From: Cryptococcus deneoformans JEC21
Taxonomy: Eukaryota > Basidiomycota > Tremellomycetes > Tremellales > Cryptococcaceae
Length of the DNA: 47,500 nt
Reading direction: 5' to 3'
Assembly: GCF_000091045.1 (NCBI RefSeq)
Contig: NC_006687.1
Coordinates: 662,501-710,000, forward strand
Below the pieces are notes generated by a model. The model had not been told where the DNA came from. It searched no databases and worked only from the letters and a program-made list of their open reading frames with translations. Below are positions 1-10,489 of this stretch, piece by piece. The position numbers and the translations under genes are program-made. Position 1 is the first letter of the stretch; each line of letters begins with the position of its first letter.

Positions 1-964
1 GGTAAAGAAGCTGAGTACCTCAGCGTACTTTTCGTGAATAGTGTGGATTTTGTAGTTATTGCGAGAGATAATAGTAAAGAAGGCGTTGTTGTTAATCGAG
101 CCGGCTGGTCCAGTTCGTGAAGGACGTTAACTGGTAAATAATATGCAAAAAGCAGTACAACAATAGTAATAGCTTTAGTTCTTGATGCAGACTGTGCTTT
201 GGATGAAAGAAGGGAGTAGTTCTTGTACGACTGAAAATAGGTATCCATGAATGAAACAACAAGCGCCAGTTGTTTGCATTCACGCACACACAAGCTGGCT
301 CTACTTTTTCGCATTGTGTACGGGATGAATTATTGCTCACGGATGGATGCAAGGAGCCGCCTTGTAACGAATTGCAACTTCATTCGTCAAGCAGTGTCGG
401 CAAGTGAGCGAGAGGCAGAGACGCAAGAAAATCGAATAGTTCGTTTCGTTGTTCCGGCCAGCAGAACACTTATTAGCAAAGGGAAGCCCGAATATATCGG
501 GGAAGACGGAGTTGCGATAATAAGTTACGCAAAAAATGACAAACGCAGGCACTGACTTAATTAGCAGATAATCGAGGAAAAATTATGTGACTGCAGGCGC
601 CGTTGGCGAGGAGAGCGAGGAGAGCAGATGGCAACGAGATGCTTTCATCGACTTTTGAACTACACTTGCTATCTACCGTATTACTATTTACCATATTATA
701 ATTATCACCCATAATTATCACTCCCAGGCCATACTCACGGCAAATCAATAGTCCCACCGCTGCACACTAGCCAATCACTGCAGGACGTCACCCCAGCACA
801 GAAGAAGAGACCCTCGCCACATTCACCATTCACTACATTTTCCCTGGCAACATTACCGCTTTAACAAGCAACACAACTTGCTCCTAGTCACTGGAAACCC
901 TCAGTACTACAATTTCATCACTGGATAGCCCATTAATTACCTTGCAATACTTACTTTGTAAAGT
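1..964. other. Upstream intergenic DNA, no supported gene
   Basis: No reading frame here shows a recognisable motif or a convincing exon structure. The right part is the likely promoter and 5' UTR of the MFS gene that starts at 965. A small tandem repeat of an ATAATTATCAC unit occurs at about 698-724. The first 600 bases could contain the end of a gene lying outside the window, but I see no evidence for one. Confidence 0.5.
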
Positions 965-3199
965 ATGCCAGGACTAGATGTGCCTTCTCGGCCGAGTCAG
1001 GTCGTCAACCTTAATGGCAGTAGTGAAGACCTCCAAAGGTCAAACGTAACAGCCGATGTGCATTCCGGTGACAAGTCACAGGAAGAAGCTAGACCAATGC
1101 CATGGGGAGCAAAGGTACGCTTGTTGTTTGATTTGCTTTAATGTTCTTGAACGTATTTGCTGATATGTCGATGGACTTAGTGGCGTAGTTCCGCATGGTT
1201 CATTACTTTAGTCGTGACATTGGGTACTACGACGGATATTCTTACTTATGTCAGTATATCAACCACAACCACTCCCACCCTACCCTGTATGCGGCTGACT
1301 TGCTATCTTCCATAGACGATCGTTGTACCCGTTCTTCCTTATCGTCTTCAAGATATGGGATATTCCAATGTATCTGCACTCACTTCTTGGCTGCTGTTCG
1401 CCTATTCTATAGGCATCTTTCTTTGTACTTTGCCTGTGGCCTACTTCTTCCACAAGTATCCTTTCCGCCGAATTCCTCTTATTGTCGCCGTTATCGTCTT
1501 GGAGCTTTCCTTGATTCTGTTCATGTTGGCGACTCCATACTGGGCGATGGTTATCAGTAGATTCCTGCAAGGGGCATCGAGCACAGTCGTATGGTCTGGT
1601 AAGTTATCATTCACCTTCTCTTTGGACATGCTGACTTAGGTGCCGTTTCCAACAGTTGGATTTGCATTGATGTGAGTTGCAATACATTGAAAGTCTTCTT
1701 TCCCCTCACTGACGTCCGCAATCTCAGATGTGAGAATGTAGAGGAAAAGAATATTGGCCGTCAGATTGGATTTGCCATGGCCGGAGTGTCTATTGGACAG
1801 ACTATTGTACGTAACCTGGTGCAGTGGGCGAGAAGTCTGTAGCTAATTCGCCGTTTTCAAGGCCCCGCCTATTGGAGGTGCTCTTTACTCCAAAATGGGC
1901 TGGTACGCACCCTTCATATTCTGTATCATTGTCTGCTTTGTCGACCTCGTATTGCGTCTCTTTGTTCTTGAACGAACAGATCTACGTAAATGGGAAGAAA
2001 AGCGTCTCGGCCTGGCCCCCGGAAGCCTTCAGCCAAAGGTTGTGGACGGACAAGTCATCATGTCTAGCGAGGTCGAAGCGTCACCTTTCATGCATTTGAC
2101 CACTGCAGAAAAGGAGAGGCTAGCAGGGGTGGAGCTATCGCCATGGCAGGTTCTTATTGCGTTGGGAAGTTCTCCTCGAGGCATGACATCTTTCTTGACA
2201 ATGTTCGCATTTGGAATGATTATTGGAGCCCTCGAACCGACGTAAGTAGCTGTCTTTGCTTAATATGAGAGTTCTCAGCTGAACTGTATGGGCAGGTTGA
2301 CTTTGCACGTACAAAGCGTTTGGAACAAGAATGCCGATTTTGTCGGGCTTGTCTATCGTACGTCCCTGGCAACTGATGCTTGCCTGTATAGCTAACCGCA
2401 TTTCTTCAGTTGCTGCTGCTGCTCCCACATTCTTCTGTGGCCCAATTGTCGGTGCTTTGGCTGATAAATATGGTGCCGAGTGGATAATGCTGCCGTCTAT
2501 CATCCTGACTCTCCCCTGGCTACCCCTTATGCTACTGAATAATAGTCTAGCTGGGTTCATCATCTTCTTCGCGTTCGCTAGTGAGTAAATCTCTTCTATT
2601 CGGAAGGTTCATACGCTGATAATGTGAGAAAGATTTGTTCCCCAATTGTGCCATGGCGCCCACTGGTTTGGAGGTCACAATGGTAGCACGTGATGTGGTA
2701 GGCGTCAGCGAAATTCGTATGTTCCTCTGTGTCTTTCTCCAATTCATACCGTTTCTAATTCAAACTACGAACGTTGCAGATCAATTTGCTGCAATGAACA
2801 TTGCGTTTGGTAGGTTTTTTATCTGTTGGATCTGTTTTTCCGGGGCAATGCCTGACTTGTTGCATAGCTATCTCGACAGCTATCGGAACAATTGTCGGCG
2901 GTCAAATATACGACCACATAGCCAAAGGCTGGGCAGCTGTCATTTGGTTTTGCTTCGCCATGGCAGTAGTGATTATTCCCCTTCTCTTCTTCTTCGCAGG
3001 CAACAAGTCAATTTACCAGCGATGCTTCCACCGTGGAAAGGAAACGGGCGCGAAAATGGAGGAGGCAGTTGGCGAGGCTGGTGTCGGGCAGCAGACAAAG
3101 GACGAAAGTGCGAGGGTCGTTACTGAGAGACAGCACTCAATCACGCCGTCTTCCAGCGAGAAGTTTGAAGATAGGGACGTCATCTCTTGCCAGCAATAA
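965..3199 (+). CDS. MFS (DHA1/VMAT-like) membrane transporter
   Basis: This is a major facilitator transporter, most like fungal DHA1-type drug/amine antiporters; the substrate cannot be read from sequence. I model eleven exons: 965-1114, 1181-1249, 1316-1598, 1656-1671, 1728-1806, 1862-2241, 2296-2357, 2410-2580, 2633-2716, 2780-2809 and 2868-3199. They sum to 1656 nt, or 551 residues. About 12 hydrophobic helices are visible. The MFS signature region between helices 2 and 3 reads HKYPFRRIP, followed by a helix ending SRFLQGASSTVVWS. A second-half motif GPIVGALADKYG marks the 6-domain duplication. The N-terminal 50 residues are hydrophilic and the C-terminal 70 are a charged cytoplasmic tail rich in Glu and Lys. 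Exon 4 is only 16 nt. The gene converges on NPC1, with 244 bp between the stop codons. Family is secure; substrate unknown. Confidence 0.85.
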
Positions 3200-3443
3200 A
3201 TCGGCAAATCCCTAATTCAAGATATCATCACACATTTCATAGATTATTTCATCACATCTTGGTCCATTCCGGGTTTTTGCGATGTATAAAGAAAACAAAA
3301 GGAAATCTAAAAGAGATGAGTTTGTATACTACCGCAAAATAAAAATATCACTGTGCGCTGTAATTGCATACATAACAATCACTACTTACAAAGACATGCA
3401 TTCAGGTTACGATCGTTATGATTCAACAGAAGTGATGAAAAGG

Positions 3444-6400
3444 CTAATCATCTACCGAGTCTGTATCTGCAAAAGGCGCATACTCGTAATCCATCCTAAA
3501 GGCCAGTAATGTCAGTTCGACCTTACGATAAGGAGCCGCATTAACTTACGGCCGTCTCATTTGACTAGTGACCCAATCCTCATCTGTATCCTCCAATGGG
3601 TATCCTTGACCCCCAAGGTAACTCAAAAGAACTGGCAGCAGTACTAAACCATGCAGTGCCCCCGATAGGATCAGAGAAAGCCACATGCGGAAGTAGTATA
3701 CTTCCAGGAGCTTGGAACGAGTCAAAGCCAAGACAGATATGCCGATAAGTTTGGTCATGGTGATACCCGAGAACACCTACCGACTTCAGTCAGATTTCGC
3801 ATGAGCTGAAAAAGATTGAAATACTTACAGATGGTCCTACATCTACCAACGCGGTCCACGCTCGCTCATCCCTCTCTTTACGTCCTTCCACTTTGTCCAA
3901 CGGCAGGCCAGATCCTGCCCCCATGAAAGCCCTTGCGATATGGGAACAGAACTCCACAGCTATTCCTAAACTGATAACCAAATTGACCAAAGATATAGCA
4001 TTCAAAGAGATACCCCAATACCCCATCACACCCATGACATTAATGACCGCTAGCGCACACGTAAAGGTTACGGTCCCGCCAGTACGCCAAGAACCGAGGA
4101 GTGTAGATGTTATCACTAGAACAGCGACAAAAGCGAGGAAAAGAACTTGGATAGCCATAGAAATAATGTGCTCGTACTGATCAAAAAAGACATAGAACAA
4201 TGAATATGGGAACACTCTGACACCGGTTCGATGAGTGATATCGTCAGAGATTCGTCGAGCCGCAGCCAAGGCATTAATAAAGTCTGCTTGAGATTTGAGT
4301 GGGGTGTGGTAGGTCCTAAAATGGGAAGCAGCGACAGTGGTATTGCTTGAAACCAGTTTTACTGCTGCGCTGTAAGGCGCCTGTCCACCCAGTGGACACT
4401 CATCATTTGTTGGTGAAATTAACCATTGTTCAAGGTATCGCATAAAGTCTTCTCCTTCAGGTAGACCGTCCATTGTCGAGTCCCATTTTTGACCTTCGAA
4501 ACAAGGCCTACAGAGCCTTTCCGAGTCTTTAGGCGAACAGAAAATGGTCGGGTCTCGCCTTCTGACTCTGCAACAGCTCTCAAAAGTGGGATTGGTCCAC
4601 TGCAAAAAGTCATCGATCCAAGCAGCGGGGGGGGACGCGATGAAGGAACTATCTGGACGTTTACGCTCCGCTTCGAGAGTATTGGCTACAGATAATTCGA
4701 GGCACGTAGTGAAGCGGCCACAAAGTTGCTGCTGTCCATGTCTAGAAGATGGATCACCTCCTTCAGTGACAAAGTACACAGGCGGCCCAACATCAAGATA
4801 GGAATCAACATCATTGAAGTATGGGACCAGATGTGATTCGGATGGGAGGGCCAGACGTTGATCTATGCCTTCCATTAGAAAAGAGTAGTATTTTCAGACC
4901 CAGAGATACTTACCAAGACCGAGACTGATATGTTGGATCCCGATGATGGCAGCCAAAAATAGACCTCCGAATGCCACCAAAACTAACTGCTTGACCTCAT
5001 GACGGAGTAGCGAAGGCGCGTATACTGTGCGCATGAACTTCTTGACCATACCTTCACGTGATGGGGCCTCGTTATCGTAAAGACCGATAGGAGGTCTGAG
5101 GCGGATACAGGGGAAGCAATCAATCCGCATAGACTAAATCGATTTCCCTCAGCGGAGGTATACAGCATACAGACAAGGGACTCACCTCCGAACGTCGCAA
5201 ATCTAGCGTCATTGCGCTGACAAAAACCGTACATTGCATTATTGCACCAAAGAGGACACTACCAGCAGCATAGATAGCAAAATTGCGTACGGCAGGCATA
5301 GGAACTAAAGCGCCGAGGGCAAAAGCTACCACTTCGGTAACTGAGCTTAACATGATGGATGGACCCATCCTAGCTACTGCCCGGGCCACTCTCTCTTCGG
5401 GAGCAAGGAATGTGCCAGAGGGTTGAGCTCCGTTGCTATGAACAGATTCGTCGTCACCTGGCTGTTGGGCAGCATGTAAATTATTCTGCCGTTCAAGTTC
5501 GTGTACCAAGATAAACACGTTATCGACGCCCACTGCGAGGACAAGGAACGGTATAACTTCGGCGATGATTAAAGTGACCCGTACGCCCAACAAGGAAAAA
5601 AGACCGACCGAAGAGGACACAGCGATAAGGACAATGACAATGCCAAACAACCCCAGGGAAAATTTCGAGTTGACGGAAAGTAGGGTAGGGATAACTCTGA
5701 AATCCGGCGGAGGTGCAGATTCCTCGAGAGGGGCATCTTTTACCAGGTGCAAAAGCACCCCAATCCGAAAAACAAGGCGATAGGCTCTATGGGTGAAAGC
5801 TTGTATCATACTGGGTGGAAGACCACCTCCAAGAGTGAGCGAGACATAGAAAAACATGACGAGATAAGATAGCACGACGATCTTGACATCGGTGTTGGTG
5901 CTCTTGTTGATCTCCTCTTCCAGACTAACTCCCGTGGAGTAGCTAATCTTTATCCCAGGCCGTTTCAAGTCTCTCAGATAATCGCGCAGCTTCCTTTCCC
6001 ATTGTTCTGCTGGCTCGACCCGTTCGTCATTGTAATTGTTGACTACCCAAGTAACTACCAAAGCCTTGGCTTCCAGCCAATCTCCATTGGCTCCTCCGAG
6101 AACAAGTTTGGGGTCAATGGGTTGTCCGAATGGTGGCAAACATTCTCCCGGCCTAGACGCACAGTCGCGCACACGCGATTCCCATTCTTCCCCCCATACT
6201 TCCATGTCATCTCCAAGCCAGGCCGAAACACTTTGTATTACGCAAGGAGTCCCCTTGCCAGCTGGTGCAAAGCAAATATCCTCCAACCCAATCCCATCGC
6301 TCGTCTTGAGGGCATTGATTTCGGTTTCTACTTTGAGCCACCAGTCAAGAGTATCATAGTTGACAGGTGATCCAGAAGACTGCGTTATGAATATCTGTTC

Positions 6401-7702
6401 GGATTTATAGAATGGGCCGAAACTGTCATCGAAGAACTGTTTCTGGGAGGCACTTTCACTTGTCGGTGATACCCATAACCGTACAGGGTCAGTTTCAACC
6501 TCGAAATATTTCCACCCAAAGTTGAATAACCCTACAATAAGAGCTGAGATGGCAAAGACTTCAATGGGTCGCTTTGCACATGTCAATCCTAGGCGGTAGA
6601 AGAACCGGCGAAGAGTAGCATTGATCTTGTTTTGTTTCGGTTGCAGGTGTTCCATTGGATCAAGGAGGCTAGCTCCTCTACCAAGTCGGAAATGAATGGA
6701 GCCACTAGGCCCCGATTCGGCATCATCATTTCTTCCCATCAAACCATCAAGCCCACTCCCCTGCCCGTTTTGGATAGTTGGTGAATGCGGAGGATCGAGC
6801 AGTGCGACGCGTTCATAACGTCTTTGTCGGTGCCGGGCTGCCTGCTTCCAGATATAGAGCAATGCTCCGACGAGGATGATGACCGAGTAGATGATAAGCA
6901 GGGAGAAGGTGAGACATGAGACGGCGCCCACGTGACATTGCTTGGTTGAGGGTGGTGCAATATAGGGAAGCGAAGGGCACACGGAGGGACAGTCGGCACA
7001 GGCGCATCGGGCATTGATGTTCTCTGCATCTGAACAGCTGAGAGGTGCTCGTCGGTACGCAGAGTCATCATTGTCCGGGAAATTTATCTGAAACGGTGAG
7101 CCCAACCCTGGCCTCAAGTCTCCCATATACTTCAAAAAACCACTGGCGTTAGTGGCACCCCCTCCTATCAAGTCCATAGCAAATCCATTCGTGGCACCAA
7201 ACTGAACGTCCTTACAGCTGTCATAGAAGCCTTGTTTGAAGTCAGAACTGACCTCGTAATCAACTTCTTTCACCGCATCTTTCCCTTCAGTAGTTTTTTG
7301 CGTGGCAGTAACCGATAGGAATGTGGATTGATTTGGAGAGCAGGTGAAATCGCAATAGAAAGACCTAAAGTTGTTGATACAAGCAGGGCATGACGCGATA
7401 AGAGGAGCAGCTTGTTGCAAACGATCGGAAAGTGTCGAGAGCTGGTCGTAGGTGCAGCAAACGTGGTCTGGCAAGGAATAGGAAGGACCACAGACCGAAG
7501 CCATAAGATCCAGAAGTCTTTGGTCGGGCTGCAGAGTGTATCAGCTACGGGGTTGAAGAGTGTTCCGCTTAATCCATGTACTCACGACGGTCGCATCGCT
7601 GTCGTCGGGACATGGTAAATCCGCGCCGAACATGCTAGTTTTGCCGCAAGTGCCCCGCATGGCACATATGCCCTTGCCCGACCTCGATTGGGACGATGGC
7701 AT
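3444..7702 (-). CDS. NCR1: Niemann-Pick type C1-related sterol transporter
   Basis: This is the NPC1/Ncr1 protein, which moves sterol from the vacuolar/lysosomal lumen into the membrane. Exons on the minus strand are 7586-7702, 5186-7528, 4914-5133, 3829-4868, 3550-3776 and 3444-3495, giving 1332 residues. The Cys-rich N-terminal domain shows CAMRGTCG and [20 protein letters not shown]. The sterol-sensing domain, roughly residues 650-815, contains [14 protein letters not shown] and [16 protein letters not shown]. The second half carries [19 protein letters not shown]. The last exon is inferred: a perfect GTAAGT donor overlaps an in-frame TAA at 3546-3548, and splicing to an acceptor at 3496 adds 16 residues ending DTDSVDD. 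The only in-frame ATG at the 5' end (7702) leaves no visible signal peptide, although the family needs one; the N-terminus is therefore uncertain. The gene is divergent from the small membrane-protein gene at 8027. Confidence 0.93.
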
Positions 7703-8026
7703 GATAATGAATGGATGATATGCCAGATGAAGAGGGCAAAAGTGATACTACGGTGTAGGAATGACGGTCGGACTGATATTCCATTGGGCGGGAGATGGTC
7801 GCGTATGACGCATCGCACGGAGATCGTCGCTTTTTCCGGTTAGGCACCGGTTTGCCACCCACATCAAGATCGCAGATCCATGGCGATGACTGATGCGGAC
7901 AAAAGCAGTGGTTCGATAAATAAATAAATGCCATCCACCGGTCTGTTCTCTTCACATGTACCACTACTCTTGCCCAATACATCAGCCTGACCAGTTCAAC
8001 TATCATCATTTCCGCAATACCTAATC
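7703..8026. promoter_or_regulatory. Shared divergent promoter, NCR1 and small membrane protein
   Basis: These 324 bp separate two head-to-head start codons, so the region must hold both promoters and both 5' UTRs. It may also contain a missing first exon of NCR1. A hydrophobic stretch ([16 protein letters not shown]) can be read on the minus strand just upstream of the NCR1 start, but in a different frame and without an ATG. No clear TATA box was seen. Confidence 0.45.
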
Positions 8027-8612
8027 ATGCTCTAGTATGTCTTCATTCTGTCTACCTCTTGCATTTCTGACACTGTCTCAGTGCTCTCGGATTTATAGTC
8101 TTCCTTGTTATAGTACTCGTCGTTTGGCTCGGTATGTCTATCCCTCTGTAGACATGCTGTCTTAGCTGACAAGAAGGATGTTATCTAGTCAGACTAGCTG
8201 TACTCCGTGCCAATCGCAAGCGTAATGCTGCTGCAGGCCGCGTCGACCCTGAGGTCCAGTTCCGAGAAGTCGCTGAACAAGTTTTCTCGGGTCGATGTCA
8301 GTCATCACCACATAACGGGTATTCCCCGTATTGTAGGAGGAACGATCGTGGGGCGGTAATCAGGCAAGCGAATGGGAGTGAGGCGAGTCTGCCGGCATAT
8401 GGTATGTTATTGATACGCTGGATGATTCGGAACCTCTCATTCATACCTCTGTAGGGGCTGAATCCCTTCCGGTCCCTCCAGAAGCGGCCTATCAGCCATC
8501 CCAAACTAGAATAAGACCTGACCAAACAGCATTAAATTCCGTCGACATACCCGAAGTTCCACCTCCAAAGTATACCGCAGAACCTGAACCTGTATCTGCT
8601 ACGAGGACTTGA
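8027..8612 (+). CDS. Small single-pass membrane protein, unknown function
   Basis: Four exons (8027-8034, 8082-8131, 8189-8401, 8455-8612) give a 142-residue protein; all splice sites are canonical GT-AG. The first coding exon is only 8 nt (ATG CTC TA), and the downstream exons are in frame only when it is used. Residues 2-20 form one strongly hydrophobic helix (LGFIVFLVIVLVVWLV), followed at once by basic residues (RANRKR). This predicts a type III or signal-anchor topology with a cytosolic tail. The tail is polar and Pro-rich near the end, with a VPPPKYT segment resembling a PY-type motif that could recruit a WW-domain ubiquitin ligase; that is inference. Architecture recalls Rcr1/2-like fungal proteins, but I cannot claim homology. 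It shares a promoter region with NCR1. Confidence 0.75.
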
Positions 8613-9286
8613 ATATTCATCTTTCATTCGGCATATATATGATACAGTCATTTTAATGCGGACTGAGTCAATAAACATGCCATGGATGGTCGAGAGCCTG
8701 GCCCAGCTACATATTTAGCTTGACGTTGGGTCAACCTTGGTTGGCTTAGACTGGTTTTCCTGTTGTTCATTTTGTAACTGTGTATTATTAGTACATGAGA
8801 ATTTAGATATAATTTTGTTTTAATAGCATGAATAAAACCTTTCGTCGCCAATGAGAGTTATAAACTGGCCTTCCCTCGTCGTTCGTGGCCGTCGTGACCG
8901 CTCATCATCAATTTTCTTCGAGGAGGCCCATTTGCGATGTCGAACACATGAGGAGAACTTATTTTTTGATCATTAAAATCACCAAATTAATAGTTATCAG
9001 CAATTTAATGCATGCTGGTGATCTGCAATCCATTACGATCATGATCATATGCATGCACGGCGGGTCGAGGGATTGAAGGTGTGAGCTTGCCGACCGAAAA
9101 AAGTCGGGCCGAAGAAACGCGATTCTGCCTGGCGGTGTCGACCTCGACCCTTACCGAACTCGTGTCAAAACCCGCAATATTTATCGACTGTCTGTCTTCG
9201 TCTGCTTTCCAATTTCTACATCTATCACATCGATCATAATCTTCTCTTTCCATTGCACATATAACCATATCTCGCTACTTCCAATC
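8613..9286. other. Intergenic: 3' end of membrane gene and ribokinase promoter
   Basis: This 674 bp stretch contains no coding exon that I can support. A weak imperfect stem (CCGAC ... GTCGG around an A-run) lies near 9092-9108. The final 200 bases are pyrimidine-rich, as is common upstream of start codons in this genome. No clear TATA box. Confidence 0.4.
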
Positions 9287-10417
9287 ATGTCGACTAGTTC
9301 CCGCTGTCTCGTCCGAGGATCAGTCAGTGAGTTATCTTCATTTTCTCAGATATTTATTTCATCATTCACGCTGACGAGATCATCACTTTAGACATTGACG
9401 AGTTCTTCCACCTTCCGCACATCGTCCGCCCAGGAGAGACAATCTCCTCTACAGGTCTTACAAAGCGAGCAGGGGGTAAAGGTGCCAACCAAGCGTTCGC
9501 TGTCGCTCGAGCAGGCGGGCAGGTCGAGCTTGACGGTGCTATAGGAGACGACGGCATATGGGTCAAGGAGATGCTTGAGAGTGCTGGTGTGGGGATAGGC
9601 AAGCTGAAGGTTGTCAAGGATGAGGTTACGGGGAGGGCCGTTATTCAGAGTGCTGCTGATGGGGAGAACTCTATAGGCAAGTCTTTTCGCCCACAGCAGG
9701 ATGTGGCTAACTCTAAACAGTCCTACATGCTGGTGCCAACTACTACCTTCCCTCTCCTACTCCCGCCACTTCCCTTTCCACGTACACCCATCTTCTCGTT
9801 CAAAACGAAGTTCCTCTCTCTTCCACACTCGCGTACCTCACCGCAGCGGGTCAATCCTCTCCCCCTTTGACCAGCGTTTTCAACCCATCCCCAATGCTCA
9901 CCCCGGCTCAACTTCGAGAGTTCCCTTGGAAGCACCTTTCATGGCTTATTGTTAACGAAGGAGAACTGGGAGACCTCTTATTGGCATTCGGGTCATCAGC
10001 GAACCCCGGTGAAGCTAAGGAAGATGAACTTCAAGCCAAAGCTTCTGCTGGAATTCTCGAATTGCATGAGAACGAGTACTTTTCTAAAAACGTCGGTATT
10101 ATCTGCACTCTTGGAGCCAAGGGAATACTTTATTACGAACCGGGAAAGGAAGTCGGCTATTTGCCAGCTGCCAAGTTGCAAAACCCAGTGAAGGATACTA
10201 CCGGGGCCGGTGACTGTTTTGCGGGCTACTTTGTGGCAGGCTTGATGGGTGGAAAGAGCCTACAGGATGCTCTGAAAACTTGTCTTGTGGTCAGTAATCT
10301 TTGTCATATTTTCTTATTCCGGCTGACTCAATTAAGGCTTGTGGCATCTGCGTGGAGAACGAGGGTGCTATGGAAAGTGTTCCCACTCTCGAGGCAGTCA
10401 ACGAGCGTCTTGCGTAG
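9287..10417 (+). CDS. RBKS: Ribokinase (PfkB family)
   Basis: Ribokinase phosphorylates D-ribose to ribose-5-phosphate with ATP, feeding the pentose phosphate and nucleotide pathways. Exons 9287-9326, 9392-9676, 9721-10289 and 10337-10417 total 975 nt, or 324 residues, a normal length. The N-terminus has the family pattern GSVNIDEFFHLPHIVRPGET followed by KRAGGKGANQAFAVARAGG, the first PfkB signature. The C-terminal signature DTTGAGDCFAGYFVAGLMGG carries the catalytic Asp of the GAGD anion hole. Intron 2 (9677-9720) begins with GC rather than GT (donor GCAAGT). The nearby GT would shift the frame, so the GC-AG intron is required. The gene converges on the phosphotransferase gene, with only 72 bp between stop codons. 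Confidence 0.93.
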
Positions 10418-10489
10418 GAAAACTACCCTAAGGAGCAATGCATGCATCATTAACATTACAGACAATGAACTGTTTATTTCTAATAGACG

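Noticed and set aside
247..555. 102-residue open frame near the left edge
   Set aside because: No motif, no homology I recognise and overlapping open frames on the other strand; most likely chance.
7582..7818. Open frame with a signal-like helix upstream of NCR1
   Set aside because: It has no ATG and is out of frame with NCR1; reported only as a puzzle about the N-terminus.
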